Assembly (NCBI RefSeq): GCF_051991245.1
Contig: NC_135414.1
Span: 13,094,793-13,158,792 of the forward strand
Reading direction: 5' to 3'
From: Festucalex cinctus
Taxonomy: Eukaryota; Chordata; Actinopteri; Syngnathiformes; Syngnathidae
DNA length: 64,000 nt
Shown here: piece by piece, positions 1-13,176 of the stretch
Layout of the letters: each line of letters begins with the position of its first letter
How positions within the stretch are numbered: the stretch's first letter is position 1
Position numbers and translations under genes: made by a program
Notes under the pieces: model-generated
What the model saw: the letters and a program-made list of their open reading frames with translations, nothing else
The model's database searches: none
Told to the model about the DNA's origin: nothing

Positions 1-3000
1 ACGAGTTTTCAGTGGTGCATTGCTTTAAGAACTGCATGAAACTAGGCAAAGAGTTGCTCAGCAGCCACGGGTTGGCCAGACGTGTAGAATGTCACAAACT
101 TGGAGGCCGTTTGTGGTGGTCCCCTATTTTGCCAGATTCTGTCACGGTTCTCCTAACAAGCTAGGGAAGGAACCTACTGGCATCTGTGGTAGACCGCGGG
201 CCCAAGCGTAGTGCACCTATGAGTTTGCAAAACCCATCACATATATAGTGATAGGCCGTGAGAAAACTTCACAAGACCTAAATACGGGGTCAAAATAATG
301 CCCTACATTTTGGTCAAACGGTACTGCTGTGGCCCCCCGTAATGTAAACCGAGCATCAACAGTACATTCCGATGAAGCAACCACAAAGCCAAAGATGCTT
401 GCCAAGAGTTATTTCCAGCAGTACCACAGGGCTTATGTGTCACTCTGAGAACACCTTTCTAGTGACACTTTTTGTTGTTGTTAGCTTTTATCAAGTAGTG
501 GTTTACTTCTCTCAACACATGACAGCTGAGAATGTGGAACTGTTTCTTAAAATGTGAAAAGTTCAAAGTTTGAGCCTGCAACTGATTAAATTCAACTGAA
601 TGTCTTCTTGGGAAAGAAAAATGGTTGGAAAAGTTGGATGGCAACCAGCATTATGGTGCTCAACACATCTCGCTATTGTTACAAAGTGAGAGAAATAAAG
701 TACTCAAGTTTTTTTTGTCTTTCTGCAAGTGCTCATGTAGCACGTGTAAATCTTCGGAGAAACATACCAAAATGGCGTTCTTGCTTCAATGTGCGTATGA
801 TTAGTATGACTGTATGACGAACGTTATCTCGTTTTTGGCACAGACAGACGAGCTGTGGTTTAAAAAATGGAGGCAGACCCACCGGTCGTGATGCAGAGCA
901 GAATAAATCCTCCTCCAAATCCGATTTTTGCCTCAGTTAATATTTCAAATATCCCTCATGCTGTTTTTGGCCCACTCAATCTCATCACAGTGAAGCATAC
1001 TCCGAGCTCGTAACACTCATTAACAGAAAATATATGCATTGTCTCTGTCTTTTCACAGGCTTTTAAAGTTAATAAACGGCTTTGAAGTAATTGTATCGCT
1101 ACAAAGCGTGATTAGCTCAACAACGTCTGCTGAAGCCTCTTTATGCTGTTTATTTAATTGTCCCTATGATGCTGCAGCTATGCTCTATTTATTTGGCTGC
1201 TTAACTAAAACAAAAGGCCGGGTTCAACTTTAGCGGAGGCTCATGCAATATTGAGCAGAGTGGAAGACTGAGCTGCACTCCAGAGACGTCGCTCCCAAGC
1301 TTGCTGCACAAAGAAGTGTGGGAGCTTGTGTGTGCGCGCGTTTTCGTTCACGTTCGTTCCGTGTTAGCGCCAAGCCTGTGAAGAACACAGCTTTGAGGCT
1401 ATGAATAATTTCCTGTGTTTATGCTTTCGATGCCCCCAGAGTTGGTAAACCCCGCCCCCGCCGGAATTATTCCATTCCTCCTTTCCACGGATTTGACTCC
1501 TGTTTACCTCCAGGGTCAGTTGTAACCATTACTGAAACATCTAAATAGATTATATCCAAAACAGAATAGCTTTTCTTGCAACAAAGAATTAATAGCCCAT
1601 GGTAGCTATTAGCTATTCAAATACAAATTGAATTAATCCCACCAATAAATGCTAAAGTCCTGCTTTAAAGCACCTGACAGTCACAAAACTGAGAAGGAAC
1701 ATGAAACAGAAGGCAAACTTCTCTGGTCATCATCATACTTCAGAGTATACAATACATCATTAGACATTTTCTACAGGTGTGTGTGTTGCTATCAGGGTGA
1801 TATTCTTGAAGTATGCATACCGACTGGGTGGGGATGGAAATGAGTAAAGACTGGGATTTGATGTTTCAGATATCAAACAATTACAGTGCAAGAATTACAA
1901 AACATAGCATACCAATAGATTGTACTATTTGTCTCAGGTTGATATCAAAGCGGTGGTAGAGACCAATATAGTTACAGTTGTTGAACACAAAAAGCAAGTG
2001 TTACCTAGGCAACCACATTTCAGCTCATTAATTGACTAACACTGGCTAGTCTGTAATCTCTCACTCACAATAGAGTATATTTAGACCAACAAATGTTCAA
2101 GGGATGTGTAGTAAAAAGTAAAACAGGGACCAATTAGGCAGTGTGGCGCCTGAGGTTTTTTTTTTTTCTTTTTTTCTCCACTTTATACTATTCCAGCGGA
2201 AAATCAGCATTTTATGATAACAATTTCTTAACATATTTTACAAAGAATACTATCAGGAATTCTGCTCACTAATAAATTGTGTGTTCTTCATATGCTTTAT
2301 TGAAGCCATTAATGTATGTGTGCTCTTTAACTTGTAAATTATTCATGTAATGAGTCAAGTAACTATTTATTCATTTCACCATTAACGGGAAGTCGGCATG
2401 CAGTGCCGGTGTACCACAAATCTGCATACATTACAGATGATTAAAAGGATATTTCAAAGGATGAGTTGCTTGATTACAGCGTGATAGTGTGTATTGGCTT
2501 CCACTTTGTTGGTGTGCAAGAGTTGTTTACATCTGTTTTACAGTATGTTATTGTCAAGGTGTCAATTTTTATAACACCTTAAGCATTTTTATTTAGTTTT
2601 TTTTTTCAAATGTGACCCACACATGACACGCGCAAAAAGTCAACTTGTGTTTGACAACTGCTCTGATCGCGTGAAGTTAACACAGTTGGGAATAATGGCG
2701 TTTAAACTAACGACATTAGGTAACTCCGCTTTTTTTTTTTTTCATAAACGGACTCATCTAATTAATTATTCTCCCCGTATTTGAAACTCCGTTATTGTTA
2801 TTGTATGTGAAATGCGTTGCTTTACAATTCATTTATTAGTTTCAAGGCTCAAAGTAAGCTGCAAGACGTTGTGCAGTCGTGTATTGCTCTTTTGCTGATA
2901 TCTTGTTCTGAAATGTCATTTGTGGCACTGTTGTTGTTGGACCTCGTCACAATAAAAGTGTCATAACTGCTGAAATGTATAGTGACTTTTATTTTGGAGG

Positions 3001-3100
3001 TGCCGGGGGAAGCGTGTCACAGAAGTGATGGACGTGTCTTCCTTTTGGACCTTAGCTTAGCATTTTAGCAAAGAGTCCACCTCACTCTGCTGGAAGTCAT
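1..3100. other. No recognised gene
   Basis: AT-rich, mostly unique DNA. Short poly(T) tracts near 2158, 2600 and 2730. The first 400 bases have several CpG-containing, GC-moderate stretches that may be a decayed element, but I cannot assign them. ORFs here are 61-69 codons and unremarkable. Confidence 0.5.
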
Positions 3101-3151
3101 TTGTGAGTGACAATCAAAATAATAGTAGAGATTTGCCGAAGAACGGCCGCC

Positions 3152-3233
3152 ATGAGGAGCGATTTGTTGACAATTAACATCGCGATTCCACAAGCAAGCA
3201 CCATAACAACGATCAAGAAGATACCGGTGTTTG
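3152..3233 (+). CDS. Possible orphan first exon (27 codons to a GTAAGT donor)
   Basis: GGCCGCCATGA is a strong Kozak context. The frame reads MRSDLLTINIAIPQASTITT, then IKKIPVF, and runs into TTTG/GTAAGT at 3233/3234. Several CpGs lie around the ATG. No downstream exon was recognised and no family is suggested. A second ATG with good context (GAGGCCATGG at 3364) leads to CCG/GTAATT. Could be chance or part of a decayed mobile element. Confidence 0.2.
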
Positions 3234-3419
3234 GTAAGTCATAGCGACACGCTCACCTAGTGTAATTAATAACGCCAACAATTTCTCTTATTTCACAAGT
3301 GTTAAACACGTGAAAAGTGTTGAAAGAAATATCCAGTCTCGGCAAATCACACTGACGGAGGCCATGGAGTCGAGGTCTGACGGGAGCACCGAACTACCGG
3401 TAATTAGAGTGAGAAACGT

Positions 3420-4160
3420 TGCGCAGTTATTTAACATTGAGCAGCTTTAAACAACAAATAAAACTCAACGAAAATACACAAATAAGTCACTCAAGTAAGA
3501 CAACAAACATTACAAGACAGCTCAAAACATGTACACAGGGGAGACTCATGAGCTAAAGAGCGAAGAAACCAATTTGTTAACAGCCTAGGAAACATCTGCG
3601 CATGTCTTTAAACAAGTCCATGATTACGGCATTTTATATAGCAGTAAGAACATCAAGCTTCTGTACATTATAAAAATGGATTGGTAAAAAAAATAAAATA
3701 AATACCAATTTGGCAATTGGCTTGATTAACCAATAGATTAGTCAGACATTAACCATTCCGGGTGGTTATGGGCATATTATAGTTATGGGTTATGGGCTAA
3801 CCAATTTTATTGGTTAGCGCAACCAGTGAAATTAGTTACAATAGAAAGTAAGTCTAGTTAGATCACTTGGAAATATATTTATTGTATCAGTTTATTGTAT
3901 TCTAGATTGGTCAAATTTAACCCTTTTTTTTTTTTTTGGTAGATCTGACCAATCCATCTTTAGAGTGCAGTAAACCCTTGCATGCAGATCTATAGATGCA
4001 TTTAGCCAGTAATAACTCAACCAACATTTTAGCCGCTACCCGATATAACCTAGCATAGTAGCGCTAAACTTGCCAAGTAATGATTTGGTACAATTAGCAT
4101 AAACTATTTAACAAACAATGTTTTACAAAAACAATGTCACTTTTTCATACTTTTATGCAT
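3420..4160. other. No recognised gene
   Basis: AT-rich. 3700-3850 contains repeated GGTTATGGGC and AACCAAT/ATTGGTTA phrases with local inverted symmetry, perhaps a decayed MITE. Nothing coding. Confidence 0.45.
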
Positions 4161-4162
4161 GA

Positions 4163-4372
4163 AAATATCAGCCAGATGAAGTGGCTTGGGCATCTGGTTC
4201 AGATGCCTCCTGGACACCTCCCTGGAGAGGTGTTCCGGGCATGCGCCACCGGCGAGAGGCCCCCGTGATGACCCAGGACATGCTGGAGAGTCTCTCGGTT
4301 GGCCTGGGAACGCCTTGGGATCCCCCGGAGGAGCTGGTTGAAGTGGCTGGGGAGAGGCAAGTCTGTCTGAGC
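4163..4372 (+). pseudogene. LINE 3' ORF fragment
   Basis: In one frame this reads WLGHLVQMPPGHLPGEVFRA, and further on PPEELVEVAGER, the C-terminal end of the reverse-transcriptase ORF in the same LINE group as 57009-58360. No other part of the element is nearby, so the copy is severely truncated. Confidence 0.65.
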
Positions 4373-5579
4373 AGAGGGAATTCTGCGCCAAATAATACTC
4401 CCAATTATCATTTTTGTTGCCTGTGATTTAGACATTAATGGCTGCGTGTTATTTTGTTAACAGTTATACTAGCTCTCTACATTTTCCTTCAGTGTTCCTT
4501 GAAAAGATGTGATAAAATATTTATTAACATGCAAGGGGTGCAGTGACTTTTGCAGGATACCGTATAGGCGGATTCCAAAGCATTCCAGCGATCAACCACG
4601 CATCGCGAATTCCGTCAGCCTACTTTGTGTCTTGTGACTGAAGGGGAAGAGCCCTCTGAGCTCCAGCCTCCAGTCCAACTCTCCTCATCAGTATGGATGT
4701 GCCCTCTTCATCGCCAACAACAACAGAGGCAGCCGGATGAAAAAGAGAAGGAGATCCCTTAATAAAACAGGACTGGGTTGAAGCCACATTCTCTTCATTC
4801 TGGACCTGATATTTGTTGAGCGCGCATAGCAGACTCTTCAAAGGCAGGGAACATTCCCGCAGGCTTTCTCAGATCTCAGACTGGGCTGGCCTCACTGCGC
4901 CCGCCGCGCAAGCACATAAGCACGCATACATCTTCACACAGGTTTTCAGCAATATTTTCAATACGTCACATCTGCTGACTTGCGGGGGGGTTTATGGCGG
5001 GTTAGTTCCCACGAGAATATGGTAGAATGCAGGTTCCTAGTAGTGTTGTCATATATTTTTAGAATTGATTAATCGACTCATTGGATTCATTTTAATATTG
5101 CATTAAACTATTACAAAAGCATTTTCCCCCTGATTATTCTTTATTGTATTGTATTGTATTGATTGGTGTTTATTGCATACTTCATATTCGTATAAGTGAT
5201 TAAAAAAAGGGGGTCCATTTCCTTTGACATTCACCCAGCACATCTGACATTTTGGTGGCAGAAATTCATCATTAAATTGTGCGCCTGCATGAACCATGTC
5301 TAAGTGTTGGCACAGGTAGTGTAATGTGATGTTTGTGAATATGATCGCGGCGCATGCAGACTGGTTCTGCCTGCCTATTTACTCAATTGCAGAAGTTGGA
5401 AGGCTATAAAGATATTTTTTAAATAATATTGAACAATTGATCCTATGTAATCAAATAATTTCAAGTGTGATTGTAAGACTTGTGGGGAAATATAGTGAAC
5501 GTCTTCTCCCCAATAATTACTTGCTTCCTCATTATTTTCTGAGCAGAATTGAGAGAAAATATTTAACATTTAAGACATC
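4373..5579. other. No recognised gene
   Basis: Unique AT-rich DNA with a short TATTG tandem repeat near 5145-5160. Small ORFs on both strands (64-73 codons) lack recognisable features. Confidence 0.45.
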
Positions 5580-6060
5580 TCACTCCAGAGGATAATCCAT
5601 CACAATAAGCTGAAGAGCCTTCAGATAATCAGGCCTTTGGTGAATTTGGTTGGAAGGGGTCGCTGTCTGGCTTTGAGCTCCAAATCATCCCAATTATCTT
5701 TGTTTATATGTGACCTGGGCTTCGGAAATACAAAACTGCTGCTGCAGAGACAGATGTGCACTGACCTGACCTTATTAGAGACGAATTAGACCCGAGGGCG
5801 GCTGACAACCGCACTGGAAATGGATGAGGATGAAATCTGCTGGTACACAGCGATGCTACTGACAACATATTTGTCCTGTGGCTTAGTTTTAGCCTCAACT
5901 TCAGCTTTTCCAGGCGCGACTGAATTAGCATTAAGACGCCACACAATTAAGAGCAGTCTGCTACATGTTACTGGGAGATTAACACCTTGTAGTCATGATA
6001 AATGGTTGAGGCTGTTTCAAGAGTGTGAGGTCATCACTTGGGATTAACACACAGTCCACA
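5580..6060. promoter_or_regulatory. Candidate conserved noncoding block (unproven)
   Basis: Unique, low-repeat sequence including AATCATCCCAATTATCTTTG and TTTATATGTGACCTGGGCTT, a GATA/SOX-like and nuclear-receptor-like cluster. Not coding in any frame longer than 80 codons. Confidence 0.2.
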
Positions 6061-6767
6061 AGTATGTATTACAATGCTGAGGTTTTTTGAGCCTGAATCT
6101 TGTCTGAATCAGATTAAAGCTTAGGTTTTTGCATTTTTGTTTTTCAGGGGTAACATCAAGCTGAATCATTCTGAAATAACGTGCAGTTGTGCATATGGAG
6201 AGGACTCGTGCTTGATCTCCTTTTGTCTTGCTTTTCACGAACACGTCAGCATCCTTACAGGTGCATGAATCCCTTGTTGGGCTTGAAACATCAAAGCTGC
6301 ACATAAATGGAAAAAGATCAGTGTGGCGTGTGGTGAGTGCCCTCAGGTTGAATCTTTACTGATCGAATGTGGCGAGGAATAAGCTTGGTTTGTCTCCACT
6401 GATTTGCTGATGCCAAGATATCGACATCTGGGAATCAATATGGCTCAAGCCAAACTTTTTTTTTTTTTTTAAACTAGGACCAGAGTCACCATTAATTTAA
6501 AATGTTGGGGGCTCAAGCAGAATATATAGGGGTGCACATTGTACATTTCTTCTAATGTATTTACTGTATTAATTATAACATGCAGCAACTCATCATTTTT
6601 GTTGCATGACATTTACAATAGTTTTGTTGCATTCCAATTAATCATGTGTTTTATGAGTAAATATTATAGAGTACTATTTCCTTCAGTAAAAACACATTAC
6701 AAAACTATTTTGGGAAGGCTGGAACAAATTAATGGAAGTTCCATTTGTTTTAATGGCGAAAGATGAT
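6061..6767. other. No recognised gene
   Basis: AT-rich, with a 14-T run near 6457. An 86-codon minus ORF (6044-6304) and a 75-codon plus ORF are not recognisable. Confidence 0.45.
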
Positions 6768-6774
6768 TTGAGAT

Positions 6775-7598
6775 TAGGAGTGTGACGATATATCAATATC
6801 GCGACAAATCGTGATACTTTGTCTCCCGATAGATTATCGATACGCCTATGCAAGTATCGCAATATTTATAGTTAATATACAGCCACTATAACGGCTCCAT
6901 TGTTCATTAGTTATTGAGCAATAACTTGGTGGGCCGCTAGGGGGAGCACCTCATAAGAATGGCGGCGAAAAGGACGGAAGTCTTCAGGCGAAGAAGATGA
7001 GCTTACTTTGACTTGTGTAAGACATTTATCTGTCTGTACCTTTCTATGAAAAATTTGTATTATAGCCTCAATTTGAACATTTTAAAACATATTTTATGTT
7101 TCGACTTTTTGAAGCACACAATTTCTGAGGAATATTGATTTCATTGGATTTAATATTAAAGTAATTTTATTTATTTACTTTTGAAATGTTACATAAAAAA
7201 ATTGAGTCACAGTTTATAAATGAAACAATTGACTATGTAACTGACTGACAATAGTGTTTAAGAAAGACACAAATTTGTTGACAGAAAGTGGTCTGTCTTA
7301 AGAAGACATTTGTATTTGTTTAAAAAAAATAAAAAATACACTAAAGTACCCACTGTGAAGAAGACACCAGTTTTAATATTGTGTTTCAGTGATGGTACAA
7401 AAATGGTGATGGTACTATTTTCTCATTGAAAAAAGTTTAAAAGTTTATGTCTTGAGTATTTTGATCGTTGATTATCGCGGATTTATTACCTGACCAATAT
7501 ATTGTTAATCACAGTATGATCATATCATGACATAATCGTTATCGTGAGTCTTGTATTGCATATCGTATCGTGAGGTACCCAGACCTTCCCACCCCTAA
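6775..7598. mobile_element. hAT-like MITE, 824 bp
   Basis: Ends TAGGAGTGTGACG and (reverse) TTAGGGGTGGGAAG form imperfect terminal inverted repeats. Flanking TTGAGAT at 6768-6774 and 7599-7605 is the target duplication. Subterminal ATCGATAT/ATCGTATCG-rich sequence is typical of a widespread teleost hAT-type MITE. No coding capacity. Confidence 0.7.
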
Positions 7599-7678
7599 TT
7601 GAGATGCAAGTGTTTTGAGTTATGAGTATGCTCAAAGAATGAATTCAACTCATATCTTAACGCACCACTGTAATAATA

Positions 7679-7810
7679 TCCATCCATTTTCTTGACCGCT
7701 TAATCCTCACACGGTTTTGGGGGGTGGGGGGGTGGATGTCATTGGAGCCTATCTGAGCTGGCTTTGGGCAGTAGGCGGGGGACACCCTGAACTGGTTGCT
7801 AGCCAATCGC
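7679..7810 (+). repeat. Truncated copy of the CATCCATCC interspersed repeat
   Basis: ATCCATCCATTTTCTTGACC, GCCTATCTGAGCTGGCT and GACACCCTGAACTGGTTGCT match the first third of the 18113-18485 copy. It stops after GCCAATCGCAG. Confidence 0.65.
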
Positions 7811-8339
7811 AGACTATAATAATAACTAATAAAAAAAATATTAAAATACCCTAATCTTTATTGCCCAAATGCAAAGTCTTACAAGAGTACAAATGCAGCA
7901 CAATATTATATTTTCATGGCAACAATTATCATTTCTTTTGGCACAGCGTGTCCATGTTTATGTTTTGTGTCGCAGCAGGACTGTGTTTGTTCACTACGCT
8001 GCAGGGAGCCACTTTTCTCCTGTTTATTAGTAGCAGTAACAAAAAAACAAAACAAAAAAAAACAGGTTTGGACTTGAAAGTAGCGTTAACAGTGCAAAAT
8101 CATTGTTCCATTTATTTGTGGTTTACAAAGCAAGCTAATGATCCAGCTCAGACAACATGGCGACAGTGAGGAGGAAGGTGTGTGTTTTCGTAAGCAGTCA
8201 AAGCTGTGGATGATAGCGGGATTGTTTTGTCCACACAACGTCTACGGCACACCAACATTGTGAATAGATTCCCATCCTGTCTGCAGGCATAACAAAACCT
8301 CTCAGACGAACATGCTGCTGTCGAGGTAATGCGAGTGAA

Positions 8340-9010
8340 GCAGAAAAAGCCCCTTGATAACCTCCCCCCCTCTGCTGTTGATCCCACAATCCCCCGCTGT
8401 GATCAGGGAGCGTATCCTCGGGGATAGCGAGTTGGCAACAGCCGAGCAGGTAATTCGAAGCAGGCGGCGTCCCCCGAGAACTGACCCCGATTGGAAGCCC
8501 GCACTCCCACCTGCTTGCATCCTCTCCGGGAAGACACGCTTTATTATTCGAGTTCACCGCACGGAGCAGGAAATGCTGTGCCGGGCTAGACAGGAGATGA
8601 CGGAGGATTTGAGTGTAGACAAGGAACGGGTATTATTTACACGATTATTTTCTGTGGAGAAGCGCTTGATAATTGACTTCCACTAGCATGTCGGAGATCC
8701 GCCTGGGAGGCTTTTGTGGTTTATTCACAAGATGTCTGTCTGGGCTGCCGAGACTGCAAATGAACCTTTGAGAAAGCCACCTCACCTTGCGGCCGGCCAA
8801 CAACCAGCACGTGTCGATGATTTCCTCTTTCTGTCTGCCAGTAACAACCTTCAACTAACCTTTAGAAGACGTGAATAATTGAAATCCTATTTTCATATCA
8901 ATGGAGGAGTCAAGCCAGGCAATTATCTTTTATCTGTGTACTTTGCTGTCAGAGCAAATCATAATAAAGTCCTCTCTCGAGGTTAGGAGCAGTGTGGAAA
9001 AGCCACGGGC
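8340..9010. promoter_or_regulatory. Candidate conserved noncoding block (unproven)
   Basis: About 650 bp of non-repetitive, higher-GC sequence in an AT-rich desert. Phrases such as CAATTATCTTTTATCTGTGT and AGCAAATCATAATAAAGTCC show GATA- and homeodomain-type motifs. ORFs of 110 and 119 codons lie on opposite strands at 8354-8686 and 8198-8557. They have no recognised domain or splice context, so I favour noncoding function. This rests on texture, not on alignment. Confidence 0.22.
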
Positions 9011-10623
9011 AGGCTAGCAAGGCTCTGAGTGGAAAGAGAGACAACAACACAGGCCGTTTGGTCTTCTAGGATGATTTCGAGAAGATTTGAATGAAAAGAA
9101 TGAATAATTCACAGAAGTTGGTTATGTGCTAGTTGTGAGAAATGTGGTATGTGTGGGTGTTTACACATAACCCAAATGGAGCTTCACCTATTAGCTCCAT
9201 GTTGTGCAGTGTCACAGACTCACAGTTGCTATACAAGCTTGGAGGAGAAAAAAAAACAAAAAACGCCATGTAGCAGACAGAGGTACATCTCCAGGAGGGG
9301 GAATGTAAAAAACCGCAAGATGGGAAAATGTGAGAAAGAAATTCCCCGCGGTCCTCATTAAAATTCAGCAGTGCAGCAGCACCCTCCTCGTCTGCACTCC
9401 TTTGCCTTCCCACTCTCATTTTCTCCCGTCTGCGTCTGTTCCAGAAGACATCATCGCACCTTCTCCCGTTTGTGGACTGGTCATGATCAGTGTGAAATAT
9501 TCATAAAAGTTCTTGATCGAAGAGTCATGAAGAGTTGACGCTATTCCCGTAACCGGATGGAAATGAAGAGAAGGGATGCAGATTGAAGGAAAAAATATAG
9601 GGCGGGAGATAATGATGGTGTCAATTTAAGAATGTGTGGTATTAATCTATGATGAATAAATATATAATATTGGTCAAATCTGAAGTGAAGCCTGTTTTTT
9701 TCTTTACGAATAAAAATGATGGAGGAGTACTTACTGTCTTAGAACCTTGAACAAATGTTTGACTTGCATCTGCCTGCTGCACTGAAAAGCCTCTCGTTAG
9801 ATGGTAATAAGAAGATTAAGGTGATATTAACGCTGTGGAAAATAAATAACTGGGCGGATTATAAGACTTAATTAAACTCAATAAGCTTTGATTTGATCAG
9901 AAAGACATCTGATGCACTTTGAGAAACTTGGTTAGCTAACGAGGACAATATGTCATCCTAATGGCCATCCTATTAGCCAACAACATCATAATTCAGGCTG
10001 AACCATTTTGAAATATCATCAAATTGTGACACAATGACATCCATCACACACTGAGTCTGTCTGCAAATTGATCAAAATAAAAAAAAATAAAAAATGTGTT
10101 ACACAACCTGCTCTAACATTTAGACCGGCTTCTCCCGAGTCTACTTTTTGTAACCAAATTTGCAGATGCGCAGGGGGGACGTGTAATAGAAAACGCACAA
10201 CACCTCGTGATGCACAGTGCGGTCTGCCAAATTCACAAACACGCTAAACTAGACTAAATGTAGTTACAGCCGTTGATAGGCCGAGCGCAGGGGTGCCTGC
10301 CTATGAAAATAGAGCCCTTCATGTTTCATGAAACAATAATATGTGCACGGCTCTTTTTAAGCAATGAACTTACCTAGACATAAATAAATAAAATCTGCAT
10401 AGATGTTCAGTTTTGACACTGTGAGAGAGGTATGAATTTAACATTCTGTTTATTATTGTGGTTACACTGGCAGTGGTGTAGAACGGTACTGCACCACACT
10501 AAGAGTAATACTAATATTTTGATTATCTTATTTAGTTACACGAAAGAGTCCAAATGAGAATGTTTAGTTTTAAGCAGGTTAGGTGAAGTTTCCAAGCACA
10601 TCAGCTTGTATGTTATAATATTA
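9011..10623. other. No recognised gene
   Basis: Unique DNA. 9440-9560 (GGTCATGATCAGTGTGAAAT region) and 9880-10010 (GGTTAGCTAACGAGG region) have the texture of conserved noncoding DNA, but this is a guess. Confidence 0.4.
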
Positions 10624-10631
10624 CATTAGGG

Positions 10632-11432
10632 CAGGGGTCTAAATAACAAAAAAATGTGTCTGGCGCTGCAAAACCATGGAACATTGTGATGGAGGAAGGA
10701 TGTTAGTGTAATGCACTGAGGGAAGGCCCAAGAGCTATATAGAGCGACACCATAACAAAAAATGTGCAGCATCCAATACTTTGAGATTCATTCTCTTGGA
10801 TTTACATTTATTTGTAATTTTTCATACATTTTTAGACTTATGTCTTTCTTTCAAATTTCTGACATTTGTGGCAATTTTATGGACATGTGGTCATTTTCTT
10901 CCTATCGTCTTCCTTTTTTGGACATTTTATGGTCATTTTTATGACATTTTTATAGTTACTATTTGAATGTTTTCTTTTCTGTTTTTTTTTTTCCCTGACC
11001 TTTTTTTTGTGGCAATTCCAAAAATATTTTATGGTAATTTTCTGCCTTTCATTTGTTTTTGGAAATTTTAGGTTACTTTTTTTGAATATTTTCTTTTCTA
11101 ACTTTTTTATTCAATTCCCTGACATTTTTGGCAATTTTATAGACATTTTATGGTAACTTCTTGGGACATTTTTAGGTAATTTTTAAAAACTTTTTCAACT
11201 ACCTTTCATGTCTTTTTTTTTCTGACAAGTAAAAAATCTGGACTGACATTCTATAATATATATATATTTTTTTAAAAATCTAAATCATTACTCAATTTGA
11301 AGAATATTTTATCTAAAAAATACAAATAAATATTTAAAAAATATATTTCTATTAAGTTTTTTTTAAAGAGATCCACAGGGGAGGGACTAAAGAGCCACAT
11401 GTGGCTCCATAGCAGCAGGGAGCAGACGCCTG
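10632..11432. mobile_element. hAT-like MITE with internal minisatellite, about 800 bp
   Basis: Ends CAGGGGTCT and AGACGCCTG, flanked by CATTAGGG (10624-10631) and CATTAGAA (11433-11440), 6 of 8 matching. The interior is a T-rich degenerate tandem array built on GACATTTTTGGCAATTTTAT. Near the right end is AGAGCCACATGTGGCTCC, a palindromic motif common in this fish repeat. Confidence 0.6.
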
Positions 11433-11440
11433 CATTAGAA

Positions 11441-12683
11441 AATAAGGTAGGAGGAATCGTCCACATATCAACCTTAAGTGGAGGTGGAGTGTGGCCTATA
11501 TTTCTGCAAAACATCTAAATTTACACCAGCACTAAAAGCACACAGGACAAAAAGAAAAGAAAAAAAATCAACCACACAACTTTTTATTTCCCTGCGGTCG
11601 GTCGTTCCTCAGCCTTTGAATTACACGCACATACTAATTGACCAACAACTCGGTGCAGAATCGACACCTCCAGGGACACGGCAACTGGAGACAGAAGCAG
11701 GCTGCTTAGGCGTAATCATAACAGAAGCCGGCCTAATGATGTGAGCAATACAGAAAATATACAGCATAATAAGATGCAACATTTCCCTCAGAATTTACCC
11801 TTACAAGCAAGTTTTCCTCTCAAACACACTGAATACATTTCTTTAAGAAAGCACAATTAGACAATGACACCAAAAAGTATAAATATCATTAAGACATATT
11901 CCGAGCTAATTAATTTGCTCATGTGGGGGCGAGAGATGAAAAATAAAGAAGCAGGGAACGTTGCATTCAATTTTCTCTTTTGTTAATTTGCACACTCCCC
12001 ACTGGGAGAGGTAAAATAACCCCCAGTCAGACTTTTCTTTTATGCCTCTAATAATAATAATGTTGCTTTTTCAGGCAAGGCAAACAGAGTGATTTGCATA
12101 GTTGAGGATGTAATGGAAAGGGGCCAATATGTCCTTAAAGCTGCACACGCTTTTCTTTTGTTGTGCTGTTACTCCTGTTTTTCTATGAATATGATAATAA
12201 GTTGTCAGAAGGCTGTTTTTTTTTTTCTTCCCCCCCACTCCCCGCCAGCTCTCCTTTGACAACACGCACTTTCTCCCGTAGGGGTGAGATGCCCGAGCTT
12301 CTCTCCTGATAGATCAACTCCCTGCGCATCTTCAAGGTGACGCTCGGCTTCAGTCCTCTTTGCCCTAAAGCGCACCCCAGTGTCACAGCCTTCAACACAA
12401 AGCACCCACCTCCCACGTATCAGACACCATCCGATTCCTAAACAGTCTTTCAAACAGCAGACGGGAACAAGAAGAAAGGAAACAACTTGACAAGCTCTGG
12501 GCTATTTTTATGTGCGCATGCAGATGCAACTCACGCACTGGAGCCGTCTTTGTCAGGGCAGGCGGATGTTGAGAACAAAACAAGTTGTAATTTAAAGAGC
12601 AATGTGTTTGGCTTTAATGGAAAAAAAAAAGAAAGATAAATGGTACCACATGAGGCTTGTTTTGAAGTTTCATGGCTATGTTC
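11441..12683. other. No recognised gene
   Basis: 11740-12000 is unique and low in repeats, including GCTAATTAATTTGCTCATGT, a homeodomain-like core that may be regulatory. 12205-12583 has overlapping minus ORFs of 63-82 codons without recognised domains. Confidence 0.4.
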
Positions 12684-12785
12684 ATCCATCATCTCAGGTG
12701 AGCTGGAGCCGATCCCAGCTTACATTTAGGCGAGAGGCGACGTAATCGCAGGCCACACTTACATTCACACCCATCAACAATTTAG
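12684..12785 (+). repeat. Truncated, diverged copy of the CATCCATCC interspersed repeat
   Basis: ATCCATCATCTCAGGTGAGC, then GCTGGAGCCGATCCCAGCT and CACTTACATTCACACCCATC, recognisable but internally shortened relative to the 18113 copy. Confidence 0.45.
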
Positions 12786-12896
12786 CTCTTCAATGCAGCT
12801 GACTTCATGTTTTTGGAATGTGCGACGTCCACACTAGAAAGCCAGAGCAGATATATGAAACCAGAACCATCAAACTACGAGGCAGGCATTCTGAAC

Positions 12897-13035
12897 TCAA
12901 CTCAACTTTATTTATTTATAGAGCACGAGCTGTGGAAGGTGATACCATGTTTTCTTAAAATGGAACCCAGGAGCGGGAAATACAATGAAAACAGCAGGGG
13001 CCCCAAAATTGAACCCTGTGGAACACCATACTGAT
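12897..13035 (+). repeat. Interspersed repeat fragment (TCAACTTTATTTAT type)
   Basis: ACTCAACTCAACTTTATTTA, GGTGATACCATGTTTTCTTA, then GGGCCCCAAAATTGAACCCT and GTGGAACACCAT. Its first part recurs at 52974. The last part is a phrase common in teleost repeats. Confidence 0.45.
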
Positions 13036-13176
13036 GCAGTTACGTCATAGCGCGAAGCATTATTCCACTGTATTGTGTTCGTTTGACTGAAAAAAATATG
13101 TGATAGTCTTTAACTCCTGTAGGTTCATGTTACAAAAGGACAATCAAAAGGTGTAAGCATCAAATGCCCTTTAACT

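Noticed and set aside
8198..8686. Opposing ORFs of 119 and 110 codons
   Set aside because: No recognised similarity and both strands open, typical of moderately GC-rich noncoding DNA. Retained only as a possible regulatory block.
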